Of a DNA stretch of 29,590 bases, positions 22,690-29,590 are shown piece by piece. Both the position numbers and the translations under genes were made by a program. The stretch comes from an uncultured Collinsella sp. (lineage in GTDB: Bacteria; Actinomycetota; Coriobacteriia; Coriobacteriales; Coriobacteriaceae), in assembly GCA_900545445.1 (NCBI GenBank), contig UQZH01000024.1, forward strand, positions 1-29,590, given 5' to 3'. Below the pieces are notes generated by a model. It was given only the letters and a program-made list of their open reading frames with translations, made no database searches and was not told the DNA's origin. The first letter of the stretch is position 1, and each line of letters starts with the position of its first letter.

Positions 22690-23253
22690 CTAGACGCGGG
22701 AGACGAACTTGCCGTCGCGGGTGTCAACCTTAATGACCTCGCCCTCGTTGAGGTACATGGGGACCTGGATGACGGCGCCGGTGTCGATGGTGGCCGGCTT
22801 GGTGGAACCCTGAACGGTGTCGCCCTTGAAGCCCGGGTCGGTCTGGACGATGGTGGTCTCGATGAACATCGGCGGGGTCACGCCCATGAGCTCGTCGTCG
22901 GCGAAGAGAAGCTGGCAGGTGTCGTTCTCGCGCAGCCACTTAGCGTTCTCGCCCACCATATCCTCGGGAACGGGAACCTGCTCGTAAGACTCGTTGTCCA
23001 TGAAGATGTAATCGGCGCCGTCGTTGTAGAGGTACTGGAACTCACGGGTGGTGAGCATGACGCTCTCGAACTTGGTGCCGGCGTTGCAGGTGTTCTCGAC
23101 GACACGACCGCTCTTGATGTCGCGGGTCTTGTAGCGCACGAAAGCACCGCCCTTGCCCGGCTTGACGTGCTGGAACTCGACGATGGTGTAGACCTTATCC
23201 TTAATGCGGAGACCGAGGCCGTTCTTGAAGTCGGCGGTAGAGATAGTAGGCAT
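22690..23253 (-). CDS. efp: Elongation factor P
   Basis: A 187-residue translation factor that rescues ribosomes stalled at polyproline. The start MPTISTADFKNGLGLRIKDKV at 23253 follows AAAGGT; a longer in-frame start has no support. The tip loop HVKPGKGGAFVRYK places Lys at position 34, the residue modified in E. coli-type EF-P. The central and C-terminal OB domains follow (YEQVPVPEDMVGE, GLQGDTVQG-like GFKGDTVQGSTKPATIDTGAVIQVPMYLNEGEVIKVDTRDGKFVSRV). The length is standard. It is the first gene of the efp-asp23-nusB-xseB-tlyA-nadK-recN block. No modification enzyme gene is visible in the window. Confidence 0.96.
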   Translation of the reverse strand: MPTISTADFKNGLGLRIKDKVYTIVEFQHVKPGKGGAFVRYKTRDIKSGRVVENTCNAGTKFESVMLTTREFQYLYNDGADYIFMDNESYEQVPVPEDMVGENAKWLRENDTCQLLFADDELMGVTPPMFIETTIVQTDPGFKGDTVQGSTKPATIDTGAVIQVPMYLNEGEVIKVDTRDGKFVSRV

Positions 23254-23310
23254 AGCGACCTTTCTTGTTATTGGCGAGACGCACAAGCGTCCAAATTACA
23301 TACGAGCGAA

Positions 23311-23316
23311 ATTATA
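23311..23316 (-). promoter_or_regulatory. Candidate -10 element of the efp operon
   Basis: A perfect TATAAT on the minus strand, about 58 bases before efp and just downstream of the pepP terminator. The -35 region is GC-rich and unclear. Confidence 0.5.
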
Positions 23317-23348
23317 CACTTGCAGGCGGCGCCAACGGCGTGCGCATA

Positions 23349-23388
23349 AAAAGAGAACGCGGGGCGCCCGAATCATTTCGGACGCCCC
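23349..23388 (-). terminator. Intrinsic terminator of the alaS-to-pepP block
   Basis: On the minus strand GGGGCGTCCGAA pairs with TTCGGGCGCCCC (one G-U) around ATGA, then GCGTTCTCTTTTT. It begins 26 bases after the aminopeptidase stop. Confidence 0.9.
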
Positions 23389-23414
23389 GCCCCCCAAAAA
23401 CCCAACGGGATGTT

Positions 23415-24545
23415 TTAGCAATCGATAATGTGCAGGTCGTGCGGGGTCTTGGTGAAGGGCTCATAGCCGTTCTCGGTAACAACGCCGTAGTCCTCCAGGC
23501 GCACGCCGCCCACGCCGGGCAGGTACACGCCGGGCTCCATGGTGATAACCGAGCCGACCTCGATGATGTTCTTGCTGCGGTTGAAGTTGGGCAGCTCGTG
23601 GATGTCGATGCCCACGCCGTGGCCCAGACCATGGTTGTAGTAATCGCCATAGCCGGCATCGCCGATGATCTTCTTGGAAAGCCTGAAGATATCGTTGCCC
23701 TCGACGCCCGGATGGATGGCAGCGACGCACTCCTCGTGCGTGCGGCGCACGAGCGCGTACAGGTCGAGCTGCTCCTGGGTGGGCTCGCCCATCACGACGG
23801 TACGAGTCATGTCGGAGCGGTAGTCGCAGTAGCCCGCACCGTAATCCATGAGGACAAAGTCGCCCTTCTCGATCACGCGGTCGCTCGGGACGGCATGCGG
23901 ATTGGCGGTGTTGGGACCGCTCGCGACGATGGAGCCAAAGGCCAGGCTGTCGGCGCCGTTGGCGAACATAAAGTTCTCGAGCTCGTTGCGAACCTGCTTC
24001 TCGGTCATGCCGGGCTTAATAAAGCCGAGCATGTGCTGGAAGGCGGCGTCGGTGATCGACTGCGCATGGCGCATGAGCTCGATCTCCTCGGCGTCCTTGA
24101 TGGCGCGCATCTTACGGATGTCGTCATGCATCAGCGGCAGCATGCAGGCAACGGAGCGGTCCTCCAGACCACGCTGAATACCCTGGTAGAAGTTGATCTG
24201 CATGTCATCCTCGACAGCGCAGACGCGGCACTTGTTAGCCGCGATCTTGCCGGCGACCCAGCCGGGAATGGTGCCCTCGTCCATGTCGTAGACCCAGGGG
24301 CTGCCGGCGGGCGTGTTCTCCTCAAAGCTGTTGAGGTAGCGCGAGTCGGTGTGGAACAGGCACTGGTCAGCCGTAATAAACGCGGCGTGCGGGAACTCGA
24401 AGGTGTAGTCGAAGACACCCTTCACGCCCGTGAGCCAACGAAGGTTAGCCTCGTCGCGCACCACGATGGCATCGTAGCCACGCTCGACCATCAGGGCACG
24501 GACACGCTCGATACGACCGGCAGGACCGGCAGCAAACTCAGACAT
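23415..24545 (-). CDS. Xaa-Pro aminopeptidase / prolidase (M24 family)
   Basis: A 376-residue cytoplasmic metallopeptidase that cleaves peptide bonds before proline. The N-terminal creatinase-like domain is residues 1-140, and the pita-bread catalytic domain follows. All five metal ligands are visible: Asp234 (LMDYGAGY), Asp245 (RSDMTRT), His309 (HGLGHGVG), Glu337 (ITMEPGVY) and Glu351 (RLEDYGVV). AAAGGA lies before the ATG. It sits beside efp, an arrangement found in many Gram-positive genomes. PepP and PepQ types cannot be separated from sequence alone. The 129-base gap to the aroB-like gene has only a short GCGAA/TTCGC repeat and no clear terminator. Confidence 0.93.
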   Translation of the reverse strand: MSEFAAGPAGRIERVRALMVERGYDAIVVRDEANLRWLTGVKGVFDYTFEFPHAAFITADQCLFHTDSRYLNSFEENTPAGSPWVYDMDEGTIPGWVAGKIAANKCRVCAVEDDMQINFYQGIQRGLEDRSVACMLPLMHDDIRKMRAIKDAEEIELMRHAQSITDAAFQHMLGFIKPGMTEKQVRNELENFMFANGADSLAFGSIVASGPNTANPHAVPSDRVIEKGDFVLMDYGAGYCDYRSDMTRTVVMGEPTQEQLDLYALVRRTHEECVAAIHPGVEGNDIFRLSKKIIGDAGYGDYYNHGLGHGVGIDIHELPNFNRSKNIIEVGSVITMEPGVYLPGVGGVRLEDYGVVTENGYEPFTKTPHDLHIIDC

Positions 24546-24674
24546 GCAGTTTCCTTTCTTGATGTCCTCAATAAAAGCGGGACGGGCTCAATCGGCACAA
24601 GGAACCGCGAACGATTCGCAACCGATAAAACCCGTTCCCCAACATGATACGAAAGACGATGGATGTCAATAAAG

Positions 24675-25784
24675 TTAGAGAAGTTCCTTGCGAGAAGCCA
24701 AATAGGCTGCCGCATGGCGCTCGAGGACATCGTCGTCCACGGCGTTAAGACGAATGGCGCCAAGTGCCGCGGGCAGCGGCAGCATCGTGCGATTGGAGCG
24801 CGCAAACTGCTGCCTGCGGAACTCCGCAATAAAGGCCTCCGGTTCAAGGTCGAAGGCGAGCTCCTCGATTCCAAAGTCCTCCAGGCAATCATCGACCTCA
24901 AACACATAGTCGATATCGAAGTCGCAGGCATCGTGGGCCAGGCGCGCCTCAAAGCGCATGCCCTCGGACAACAGCTGGTAGGCAGGGACCTGCACCGCGG
25001 CATTGCCCAGGCAGACGCGCAACGTACGCTCCCCCGTCTTGCCAAAATCGAGCGCATGGCGAGCGCTCGGGTTCGTGGCCATAAGCACGTCCTTACGGGC
25101 GGTCTGGGACCACTGCACGGCATTGACGAGTGCAACTTCCTCGCCGGCTAGAATCTCGGGAACCGTCTCGGAGAACTGGTTCCAGCGCGACTTGCTGCTC
25201 GAGAGCATAGTGCCCACGAGCACCGCATAGCCAAGCTTAAGGTCCTCGAGGCTGGCCTCGCGAACAAGGTCCAGATTGCACACGACCAGACCGGGCTCGG
25301 GGCGCACCGCAATGGCGGGCAACGCGTGGTCGCCCGAAGCGACGAGCGGCTCCATCGTCGTGGCGACCGTGAGCATAGCGTCGAATGTCGTCGGCAACAG
25401 TGCGCACTCGGTGCGACCGCACCACTGGTTGGCGCACCAGCAAACTACCGAGCAGGTTGCGGCATCGCCAACGGCAACAACCAGGTCATCGCAGGTAATA
25501 CCGTTAGCCGACAGCGCGCCAAAGACGACATCAGCATCGGACAAGGTGGCGCCATCGGGCGAAACCTCAAGCAAAAGCTGCGACACGGCAAAGCCGGCAT
25601 CGACCAGCGCATGATCGATGACCTCACCAAAGCGCTCGGACACGGCAGCATCCCAAACAACCATCGCACGCTTGGGCTTGCCCACGGTCGAGGCGAACAT
25701 GCGCGACAGTTCCTCAAACGCGCCAAACCCGACGCGGACATCGACACTGCGGTTTTGGAAATTGATAAGTTGACGGCGAATCAT
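24675..25784 (-). CDS. AroB-like protein with degenerate active site
   Basis: A 369-residue protein on the 3-dehydroquinate synthase fold. The start ATG at 25784 overlaps the aroK stop (ATGA), so the two are coupled. Correspondences to AroB are LVVAVGDAATC (usual LIIALGGGVxGD), LLPTTFDAML (usual VPTTLLA), LEDLKLGYAVLVGTML (usual LRSGFAEVIKxAL), HALDFGKTGERTLR (usual AHLNFGHTxGHAxE) and LLSEGMRFEARLA (usual HGxAVAIGM). By this alignment the NAD-binding glycines, the SVGGK lysine, the metal-ligand Glu (now Val188) and both His (now Lys249 and around Glu252-Arg253) are absent. It is therefore unlikely to be a functional dehydroquinate synthase and is best called a probable pseudoenzyme. Yet the frame is full length and undisturbed. 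A divergent enzyme with another substrate is the alternative. Confidence 0.75.
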   Translation of the reverse strand: MIRRQLINFQNRSVDVRVGFGAFEELSRMFASTVGKPKRAMVVWDAAVSERFGEVIDHALVDAGFAVSQLLLEVSPDGATLSDADVVFGALSANGITCDDLVVAVGDAATCSVVCWCANQWCGRTECALLPTTFDAMLTVATTMEPLVASGDHALPAIAVRPEPGLVVCNLDLVREASLEDLKLGYAVLVGTMLSSSKSRWNQFSETVPEILAGEEVALVNAVQWSQTARKDVLMATNPSARHALDFGKTGERTLRVCLGNAAVQVPAYQLLSEGMRFEARLAHDACDFDIDYVFEVDDCLEDFGIEELAFDLEPEAFIAEFRRQQFARSNRTMLPLPAALGAIRLNAVDDDVLERHAAAYLASRKELL

Positions 25785-26314
25785 AGCAATCCACGCTCCA
25801 AAAGCATCTCGGCACAAAGGTACGAAACATCCTCAAAGGACTTATTGTGGATATCGAGGGTAAGATCGGCCGTTTGGCGATACAACGGACGGCGATGCTC
25901 AAAAAGCAACGCCGCGTGCTCGGGCGAACGGAAATCAGGTCGGGTATCGGACCGGCGAATCTGGCGCATCGAATCCTCAAAGTCGCCTTCGAGGTACACA
26001 CAGGTACCCATCTGGTGCATGAGCTCGATGTTTTCCGGCGTCTCGACAATGCCGCCCCCGCACGAAACCAACAGGCTGCGCTCGCTCTGAAGCGAACGAA
26101 GCGCCGAGGTCTCGAGCTCGCGGAAGCGCTCCTCGCCCTCGGTCTCAAAGATCTCGGTCACCGACTTGCCGCAACGGCGGACCACCAGGCGGTCGGTATC
26201 GATAAACCGACGCTTGAACATGTTGCCGACGTTACGCGCGAGCGTCGATTTGCCCGCTCCCAAAAAACCGATAAAGAAGATGTGGTCGCAGCCGTGCTTG
26301 ATGTGCTGGGACAT
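25781..26314 (-). CDS. aroK: Shikimate kinase
   Basis: A 177-residue P-loop kinase phosphorylating shikimate with ATP in the chorismate pathway. Walker A is GFLGAGKST at 16-24. The metal/substrate Asp pair is in IDTDRL (39, 41), the shikimate-binding Arg is in ERFRELE (Arg65), SCGGGIV (86-88) is the substrate glycine loop, and a lid arginine lies in RSDTRPDF. All key residues are present, in contrast to the coupled AroB-like gene. It starts 8 bases after the yqeG stop. Other P-loop sugar kinases (gluconate kinase type) are less likely given the RFRELE and GGG motifs. Confidence 0.88.
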   Translation of the reverse strand: MSQHIKHGCDHIFFIGFLGAGKSTLARNVGNMFKRRFIDTDRLVVRRCGKSVTEIFETEGEERFRELETSALRSLQSERSLLVSCGGGIVETPENIELMHQMGTCVYLEGDFEDSMRQIRRSDTRPDFRSPEHAALLFEHRRPLYRQTADLTLDIHNKSFEDVSYLCAEMLLERGLL

Positions 26315-26322
26315 AACGAGAC

Positions 26323-26820
26323 CTATTCCTCGCAGGGAAGGTCGCGCAGGGCCCGGCGCTCAAAAATACGGAAGATCTGCGTATACCACAGATCTTGGGT
26401 GGCTTGCGGCTTGACCAGAATGGTATCGACGCCGGCAAAGTTTCCGCTCCACACGTCGGTGTACAGCTGATCCCCGATCAGTACGGCCTCGTTAGCCGTG
26501 GCACCCAGGCGCTTAAGGCCCGCTTTGAGGGCAAAGGGCGCCGGCTTCATGGCATGGCTGATGGCCTCGAGCCCCAGCTCGCGCGCTGACGCCATAACCT
26601 GGTCGCGATGCCAGTTGTTGGACACCATGCACAGCTTAAAGCCCTTGGCATGGGCGGCCTCGAGCCAGGCAGAGACCGCAGCGGGTACCTGCTCGGTATC
26701 ACGCGGCACCAGGGTGTTATCGCGATCGAGCAGAATGGCGCGCTTGCCGTCGGCCCAGAGGGTATCGAGGTCGATGCGATCGACCGAGGCAACATATCGT
26801 TTGGGGCTAAAAATCCTCAT
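26323..26820 (-). CDS. YqeG-family HAD phosphatase
   Basis: A 165-residue HAD superfamily IIIA hydrolase. Motif I is LLDRDNTLVP with Asp32 and Asp34, motif II is MVSNNW, motif III Lys is in MKPAPFAL, and motif IV is IGDQLYTDVW. The N-terminal FSPKRYVASVDRIDLDTLWADG matches the YqeG lead-in. Relatives include phosphatidylglycerophosphatase-like enzymes; the substrate here is not known. The ATG at 26820 is two bases beyond the mltG stop, favouring it over an in-frame start at 26832. The gene commonly sits next to aro genes and mltG or yqeH in Gram-positive bacteria. Confidence 0.9.
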   Translation of the reverse strand: MRIFSPKRYVASVDRIDLDTLWADGKRAILLDRDNTLVPRDTEQVPAAVSAWLEAAHAKGFKLCMVSNNWHRDQVMASARELGLEAISHAMKPAPFALKAGLKRLGATANEAVLIGDQLYTDVWSGNFAGVDTILVKPQATQDLWYTQIFRIFERRALRDLPCEE

Positions 26821-26822
26821 GA

Positions 26823-28178
26823 TCAATTCCAAGACTGTTGATGCTCTTCGTAGGTCTTCGAGAAATACTCCTCGTCCTGCGTAATGTAGAAATACAGGTC
26901 ATCGGAGTCGGTCGGCTCAAGGGTGGCCTTGAGCGCCTCGAGCGACGGAGAGCAAATGGGCGTGGGCGGGAGGCCCTCGTGCTTATAGGTGTTATAAGGG
27001 CTATCACTCTGCAGGTCGTCAGCGGTAACCTCGCCACCGGTGACGTACATCATGGTCGCGTCGCTGTTAAGGTAGCGCAGGCCATCGAGCTTGCCGGCCA
27101 AGCGGTTGTAGAAGACCGAGGCCACGTGCGCGCGCTGGTCGGCGTTGAGACCCTCGCGCTCGACGATGGAGGCAAGATTGACGATGTCGTAATCGGACAT
27201 CTCCACGCCGTAGCGCTCCTTGATCTTTGCCTCGCAGCTGGCAAAATCGAGCGATTTATACTCGGCGTTAAACTGGTCGAGCATGGCGCGAATCACGTCA
27301 TCGGCGCTCGGGTCCTTACCCAGCGAATAGGTCTTGGGGAACAGGAAACCCTCGAGCGAATCGTTCGCGGCGTCTTTAAGGAAAGCGTAATCATTCACAT
27401 AATTGCTCGCCTTGGCCTGGTTAAGGAAGTCTTCCTTAGAAATGCCGTCGTACGCCTTGGCGACGCGATCGGCGACCTGATCGACCGTCAAGCCCTCAGG
27501 GATAGTCAGCGCATCGGAGCCGGCGTTGGGACCTTCCATAAGCTGCTGGACGACCTTAGTCGCGTCCATGAGCGTGGTAAACGAATACTTACCCGGCTTG
27601 AGAGACATATCGGCGTTGAGCTTTTTAACCGCAGCGTAGTAATCCTTGGGATTCTCGACGATATGGTTCTCGGAGAGGATCGAGGCGATGGTGTCGCCCG
27701 AAGCGCCTTCGGGAATCGTGATAGTAACTTGCTGACCAGCTTCAACGTTCGCGTCCCCACCGGCAATGAAACCCTTGACGGCCGGAACGACAAAGAAGAC
27801 GATCGCGACCAGCGCAAGTAGGGCAAACACGGCGCCGACAATCATGGGCACCGGGGAGTTCTTCTTTTGGGCGCTGCGACGAGCTTGGGAGTTATAGCTT
27901 GAGCGCGTTGCTGGAGCCACGCGGTGCGTGCCGTGAGCCCGGTGAGAATGACCATGAGATTGAGGGGCCTGCGCGCACTGAGCAGGCGCTTGCTGTTTAA
28001 AACGCGTACCACCAGTGGATTGCGTCGTGCGAGCAGCGGGCTGCTGAGGCACACGGGCAGACGATTGCTGGGTCGGACGGGCAACAGGCTGTTGAGCCGT
28101 ACGCCGCGTCGGCTGCGCAGAGCGCGGCACGGGCTGTGGTGTACGCTTCGGCTGGCGCGGATCGGAAGCACTAGGCAT
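26823..28178 (-). CDS. mltG: Endolytic peptidoglycan transglycosylase MltG
   Basis: A 451-residue membrane enzyme that cuts nascent glycan strands and sets their length. Residues 1-107 are a Gln/Pro/Arg-rich cytoplasmic tail, resembling in composition that of the L,D-transpeptidase at 482. Residues about 111-137 are the single membrane helix. A LysM-like segment (VTITIPEGASGDTIASILSENHIV) precedes the YceG catalytic domain, with NLASIVEREG placing the predicted catalytic Glu at 340, followed by HVASVFYNRL, LNSDATMMYV and YNTYKHEGLPPTPICSPSLEAL. It overlaps ruvX by 8 bases. The ruvX-mltG-yqeG-aroK order is a familiar actinobacterial context. Confidence 0.94.
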   Translation of the reverse strand: MPSASDPRQPKRTPQPVPRSAQPTRRTAQQPVARPTQQSSARVPQQPAARTTQSTGGTRFKQQAPAQCAQAPQSHGHSHRAHGTHRVAPATRSSYNSQARRSAQKKNSPVPMIVGAVFALLALVAIVFFVVPAVKGFIAGGDANVEAGQQVTITIPEGASGDTIASILSENHIVENPKDYYAAVKKLNADMSLKPGKYSFTTLMDATKVVQQLMEGPNAGSDALTIPEGLTVDQVADRVAKAYDGISKEDFLNQAKASNYVNDYAFLKDAANDSLEGFLFPKTYSLGKDPSADDVIRAMLDQFNAEYKSLDFASCEAKIKERYGVEMSDYDIVNLASIVEREGLNADQRAHVASVFYNRLAGKLDGLRYLNSDATMMYVTGGEVTADDLQSDSPYNTYKHEGLPPTPICSPSLEALKATLEPTDSDDLYFYITQDEEYFSKTYEEHQQSWN

Positions 28179-28599
28179 GAGGAACCTCCTCGTTTTTACG
28201 ATCGAGCCAGGTCTGCAAGAACAGGCTGGCGGCGATCATGTCAATCTTGCCCCTCATCTGCTTTTCGTTAAGGCCCTGCTCACGCAGAATGCGCTTGGCC
28301 TCTTGCGAGGACAGGCGCTCGTCCTCAAACTCCAGCGGAAGATTGAGTTCGTCGGCGATCTTTTGCGCCACGGCGGCAACGCGCTCGGCCTGGGGGCCGG
28401 GCTCGCCGGCCATGGTCAAGGGACGTCCGCTTACCAGGATGTCGGGCTCATAGTCCTCGACCAGGTAACGGAACGTCTTGGCCATACCGGTGACCTCGGC
28501 AGCCGGGAGCACCTTGACGGGCATCGCCATCTTGCCATCACGGCTCGAGACGGCGATGCCGATTCTGGTCTCCCCTATGTCCAGCGCAAGCGCGACCAC
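28171..28599 (-). CDS. ruvX: YqgF/RuvX pre-16S rRNA nuclease (Holliday junction resolvase fold)
   Basis: A 142-residue RNase H-fold protein. VALALDIGETRIGIAVSS contains the first catalytic Asp (residue 7). ILVSGRPLTMAGEPGPQAERV, EDERLSSQEA and KIDMIAASLFLQTWLD are the other family blocks with acidic residues. YqgF processes the 5' end of 16S rRNA in E. coli; the resolvase role is debated. The start is GTG at 28599, with only a weak AGG upstream, chosen because the family N-terminus begins exactly here. It follows alaS by 17 bases and overlaps mltG by 8. Confidence 0.92.
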   Translation of the reverse strand: MVALALDIGETRIGIAVSSRDGKMAMPVKVLPAAEVTGMAKTFRYLVEDYEPDILVSGRPLTMAGEPGPQAERVAAVAQKIADELNLPLEFEDERLSSQEAKRILREQGLNEKQMRGKIDMIAASLFLQTWLDRKNEEVPHA

Positions 28600-28616
28600 A
28601 GCGACTACCTAGACTC

Positions 28617-29590
28617 TTAGGCGCCGAGCGCGATCTTGGCGGCCGCGAGGGCATCGGCGATACCGGCGGCGTTCTTGCCACCGGCCTGGGCCATGTTGGG
28701 ACGGCCGCCACCGCGACCGTCGACCAGACCCGCAATCTGCTTAATCACGTTACCGGCGTGGAAACCGGCCTTCACGGCGTCATCGGAGCCGGCGGCAAGC
28801 AGGGCCGGAGTGCCCTTCTCGGTCACGCTGGCAACGACGCAGGCGACAGGGCCAGCGACCTTCTGGTGCACGGTATCCCAGACGTTGCGCAGGTCAGCAG
28901 CCTCAAGGCCCTGGAGCTCAGCGACGACGAGCTTATAGCCGTCGAGCTCGACGGCACCCTCGATGGCGCTGGAAATCGCATCGGAGGAGCCACCAGTCAG
29001 CGCCTTCTTGAGCTTGTTAGACGTCTCGCGCAGCTCTGCCTGCAGGTTCTCCACGCGGGCGGGAACCTCGTCCACGCGGCACTTGAGAGCAGCGGCAGCG
29101 GCGTCAACGAGTGCCAGGCGGTCGGCCATGTAATCGAGAGCGCCCTTGGAGGTCACGGCCTCGATTCGGCGGACGTTCGAACCCGTGGAGGACTCAGAAA
29201 TAATCTTGAAAAGGCCGATCTCGGCGGTATTGGCGGCATGAGTGCCACCGCAGAGCTCGCGAGAGAACGGCTGGTCCTCGGCGCCCACGGAAACGACGCG
29301 GACGACGTCGCCATACTTCTCGCCAAACAGGGCGACGGCGCCGGCGGCCTTGGCCTCGTCGATGCCCATGACGCGGGTCACGACCGGCTTAGATGCGAAG
29401 ATCTGCTGGTTGACCAAGTCCTCAACAGCCTTGAGCTGCTCGGAGGACAGGGCCTCAAAGTGCGTGAAGTCAAAGCGCAGGTGCTCGGGCGTCACCAGCG
29501 AGCCAGCCTGGGAGACATGCTCGCCCAGGACCTGCTTAAGGGCGGCGTCGAGCAGGTGCGTGGCGGTGTGGTTGCGGCGCAGGAATCCAC
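28617..29590 (-). CDS. alaS: Alanyl-tRNA synthetase, C-terminal part
   Basis: The frame stays open to the window end, so only the last 323 or so codons are present. At the edge GFLRRNHTATHLLDAALKQVLGEHVSQAGSLVTPEHLRFDF gives the HxxxH zinc and editing motif. RELCGGTHAANTAEIGLFKI supplies the other editing-site ligands (Cys and His). SSTGSNVRRIEAVT and a helical linker follow, then the DHHA1-type C-Ala domain ending GLVDGRGGGRPNMAQAGGKNAAGI. It attaches alanine to tRNA-Ala and removes mischarged serine or glycine. It heads the visible part of the alaS-ruvX-mltG-yqeG-aroK block. The catalytic domain lies beyond the window. Confidence 0.96.
   Translation of the reverse strand, partial: GFLRRNHTATHLLDAALKQVLGEHVSQAGSLVTPEHLRFDFTHFEALSSEQLKAVEDLVNQQIFASKPVVTRVMGIDEAKAAGAVALFGEKYGDVVRVVSVGAEDQPFSRELCGGTHAANTAEIGLFKIISESSTGSNVRRIEAVTSKGALDYMADRLALVDAAAAALKCRVDEVPARVENLQAELRETSNKLKKALTGGSSDAISSAIEGAVELDGYKLVVAELQGLEAADLRNVWDTVHQKVAGPVACVVASVTEKGTPALLAAGSDDAVKAGFHAGNVIKQIAGLVDGRGGGRPNMAQAGGKNAAGIADALAAAKIALGA

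Noticed and set aside
24644..24669. Perfect TTGACA (minus strand, 24664-24669) with TATCAT before the aminopeptidase gene
   Set aside because: The spacer is only 14 bases, too short for a normal promoter, and the site is about 120 bases before the gene; left unannotated.
1..29590. CRISPR arrays, insertion sequences, prophage or toxin-antitoxin genes
   Set aside because: No regularly spaced direct repeats, transposase, integrase or phage-like proteins were seen; every long frame not listed is a shadow of a conserved gene.

Overview
The window looks like a chromosomal segment of a high-GC, Gram-positive anaerobe of the Actinomycetota, most likely class Coriobacteriia and probably close to Collinsella. 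This rests on gene families and order (alaS-ruvX-mltG-yqeG-aroK, then efp-asp23-nusB-xseB-tlyA-nadK-recN, a fructose PTS with tandem PfkB kinases, and a YknXYZ-like exporter without an outer-membrane factor). No database search was possible, so the taxon is an inference. I see no phage, insertion sequence, CRISPR array or replication origin.

Layout. Positions 1-331 hold the C-terminal end of an iron-sulfur L-serine dehydratase, followed by a 34-bp perfect palindrome. Positions 482-2218 encode a membrane-anchored L,D-transpeptidase. Positions 2347-5743 encode an adaptor, an ATPase and an FtsX/MacB-type permease; the permease has an in-frame TGA at 5105-5107. Then come a TetR regulator (minus), a UPF0104/LPG-synthase-like membrane protein (minus), two identical tandem tRNA-Glu(CTC) genes with a recognisable promoter and terminator (minus), and the CCA-adding enzyme (minus).

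Positions 9962-17896 form a self-contained fructose-type phosphotransferase locus. On the minus strand, fruA (EIIB-EIIC-EIIA) is followed by ptsH (HPr), ptsI (enzyme I) and two divergent 1-phosphofructokinase-like genes. A MurR/RpiR-family regulator is transcribed divergently from fruA. The genes are not one simple operon: fruA and both kinases end in their own intrinsic terminators, and a weaker hairpin separates ptsH from ptsI. A repeated TGAAAG word lies in the fruA/regulator spacer and again near the second kinase promoter, a plausible operator set.

Positions 18159-29590 are two tightly packed minus-strand housekeeping blocks. The first runs alaS (partial), ruvX, mltG, yqeG, aroK, aroB-like and pepP and ends at a strong terminator near 23350-23390. 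The second runs efp, asp23-like, nusB, xseB, tlyA, nadK and recN, with 1-nt, 4-nt and 11-nt overlaps and ribosome-binding sites built into the last codons of the upstream genes.

The most unusual items are: the aroB-like gene, which keeps the fold signature but has lost the recognisable metal ligands and nucleotide-binding glycines; two copies of a 69-bp inverted-repeat element with conserved arms and a spacer of the same length but different sequence; two further long inverted repeats (31-bp perfect arms at 14368-14496, and 31/32-nt arms around a terminator at 17930-18081); the nonsense codon in the exporter permease; and the TGAAAG cluster.
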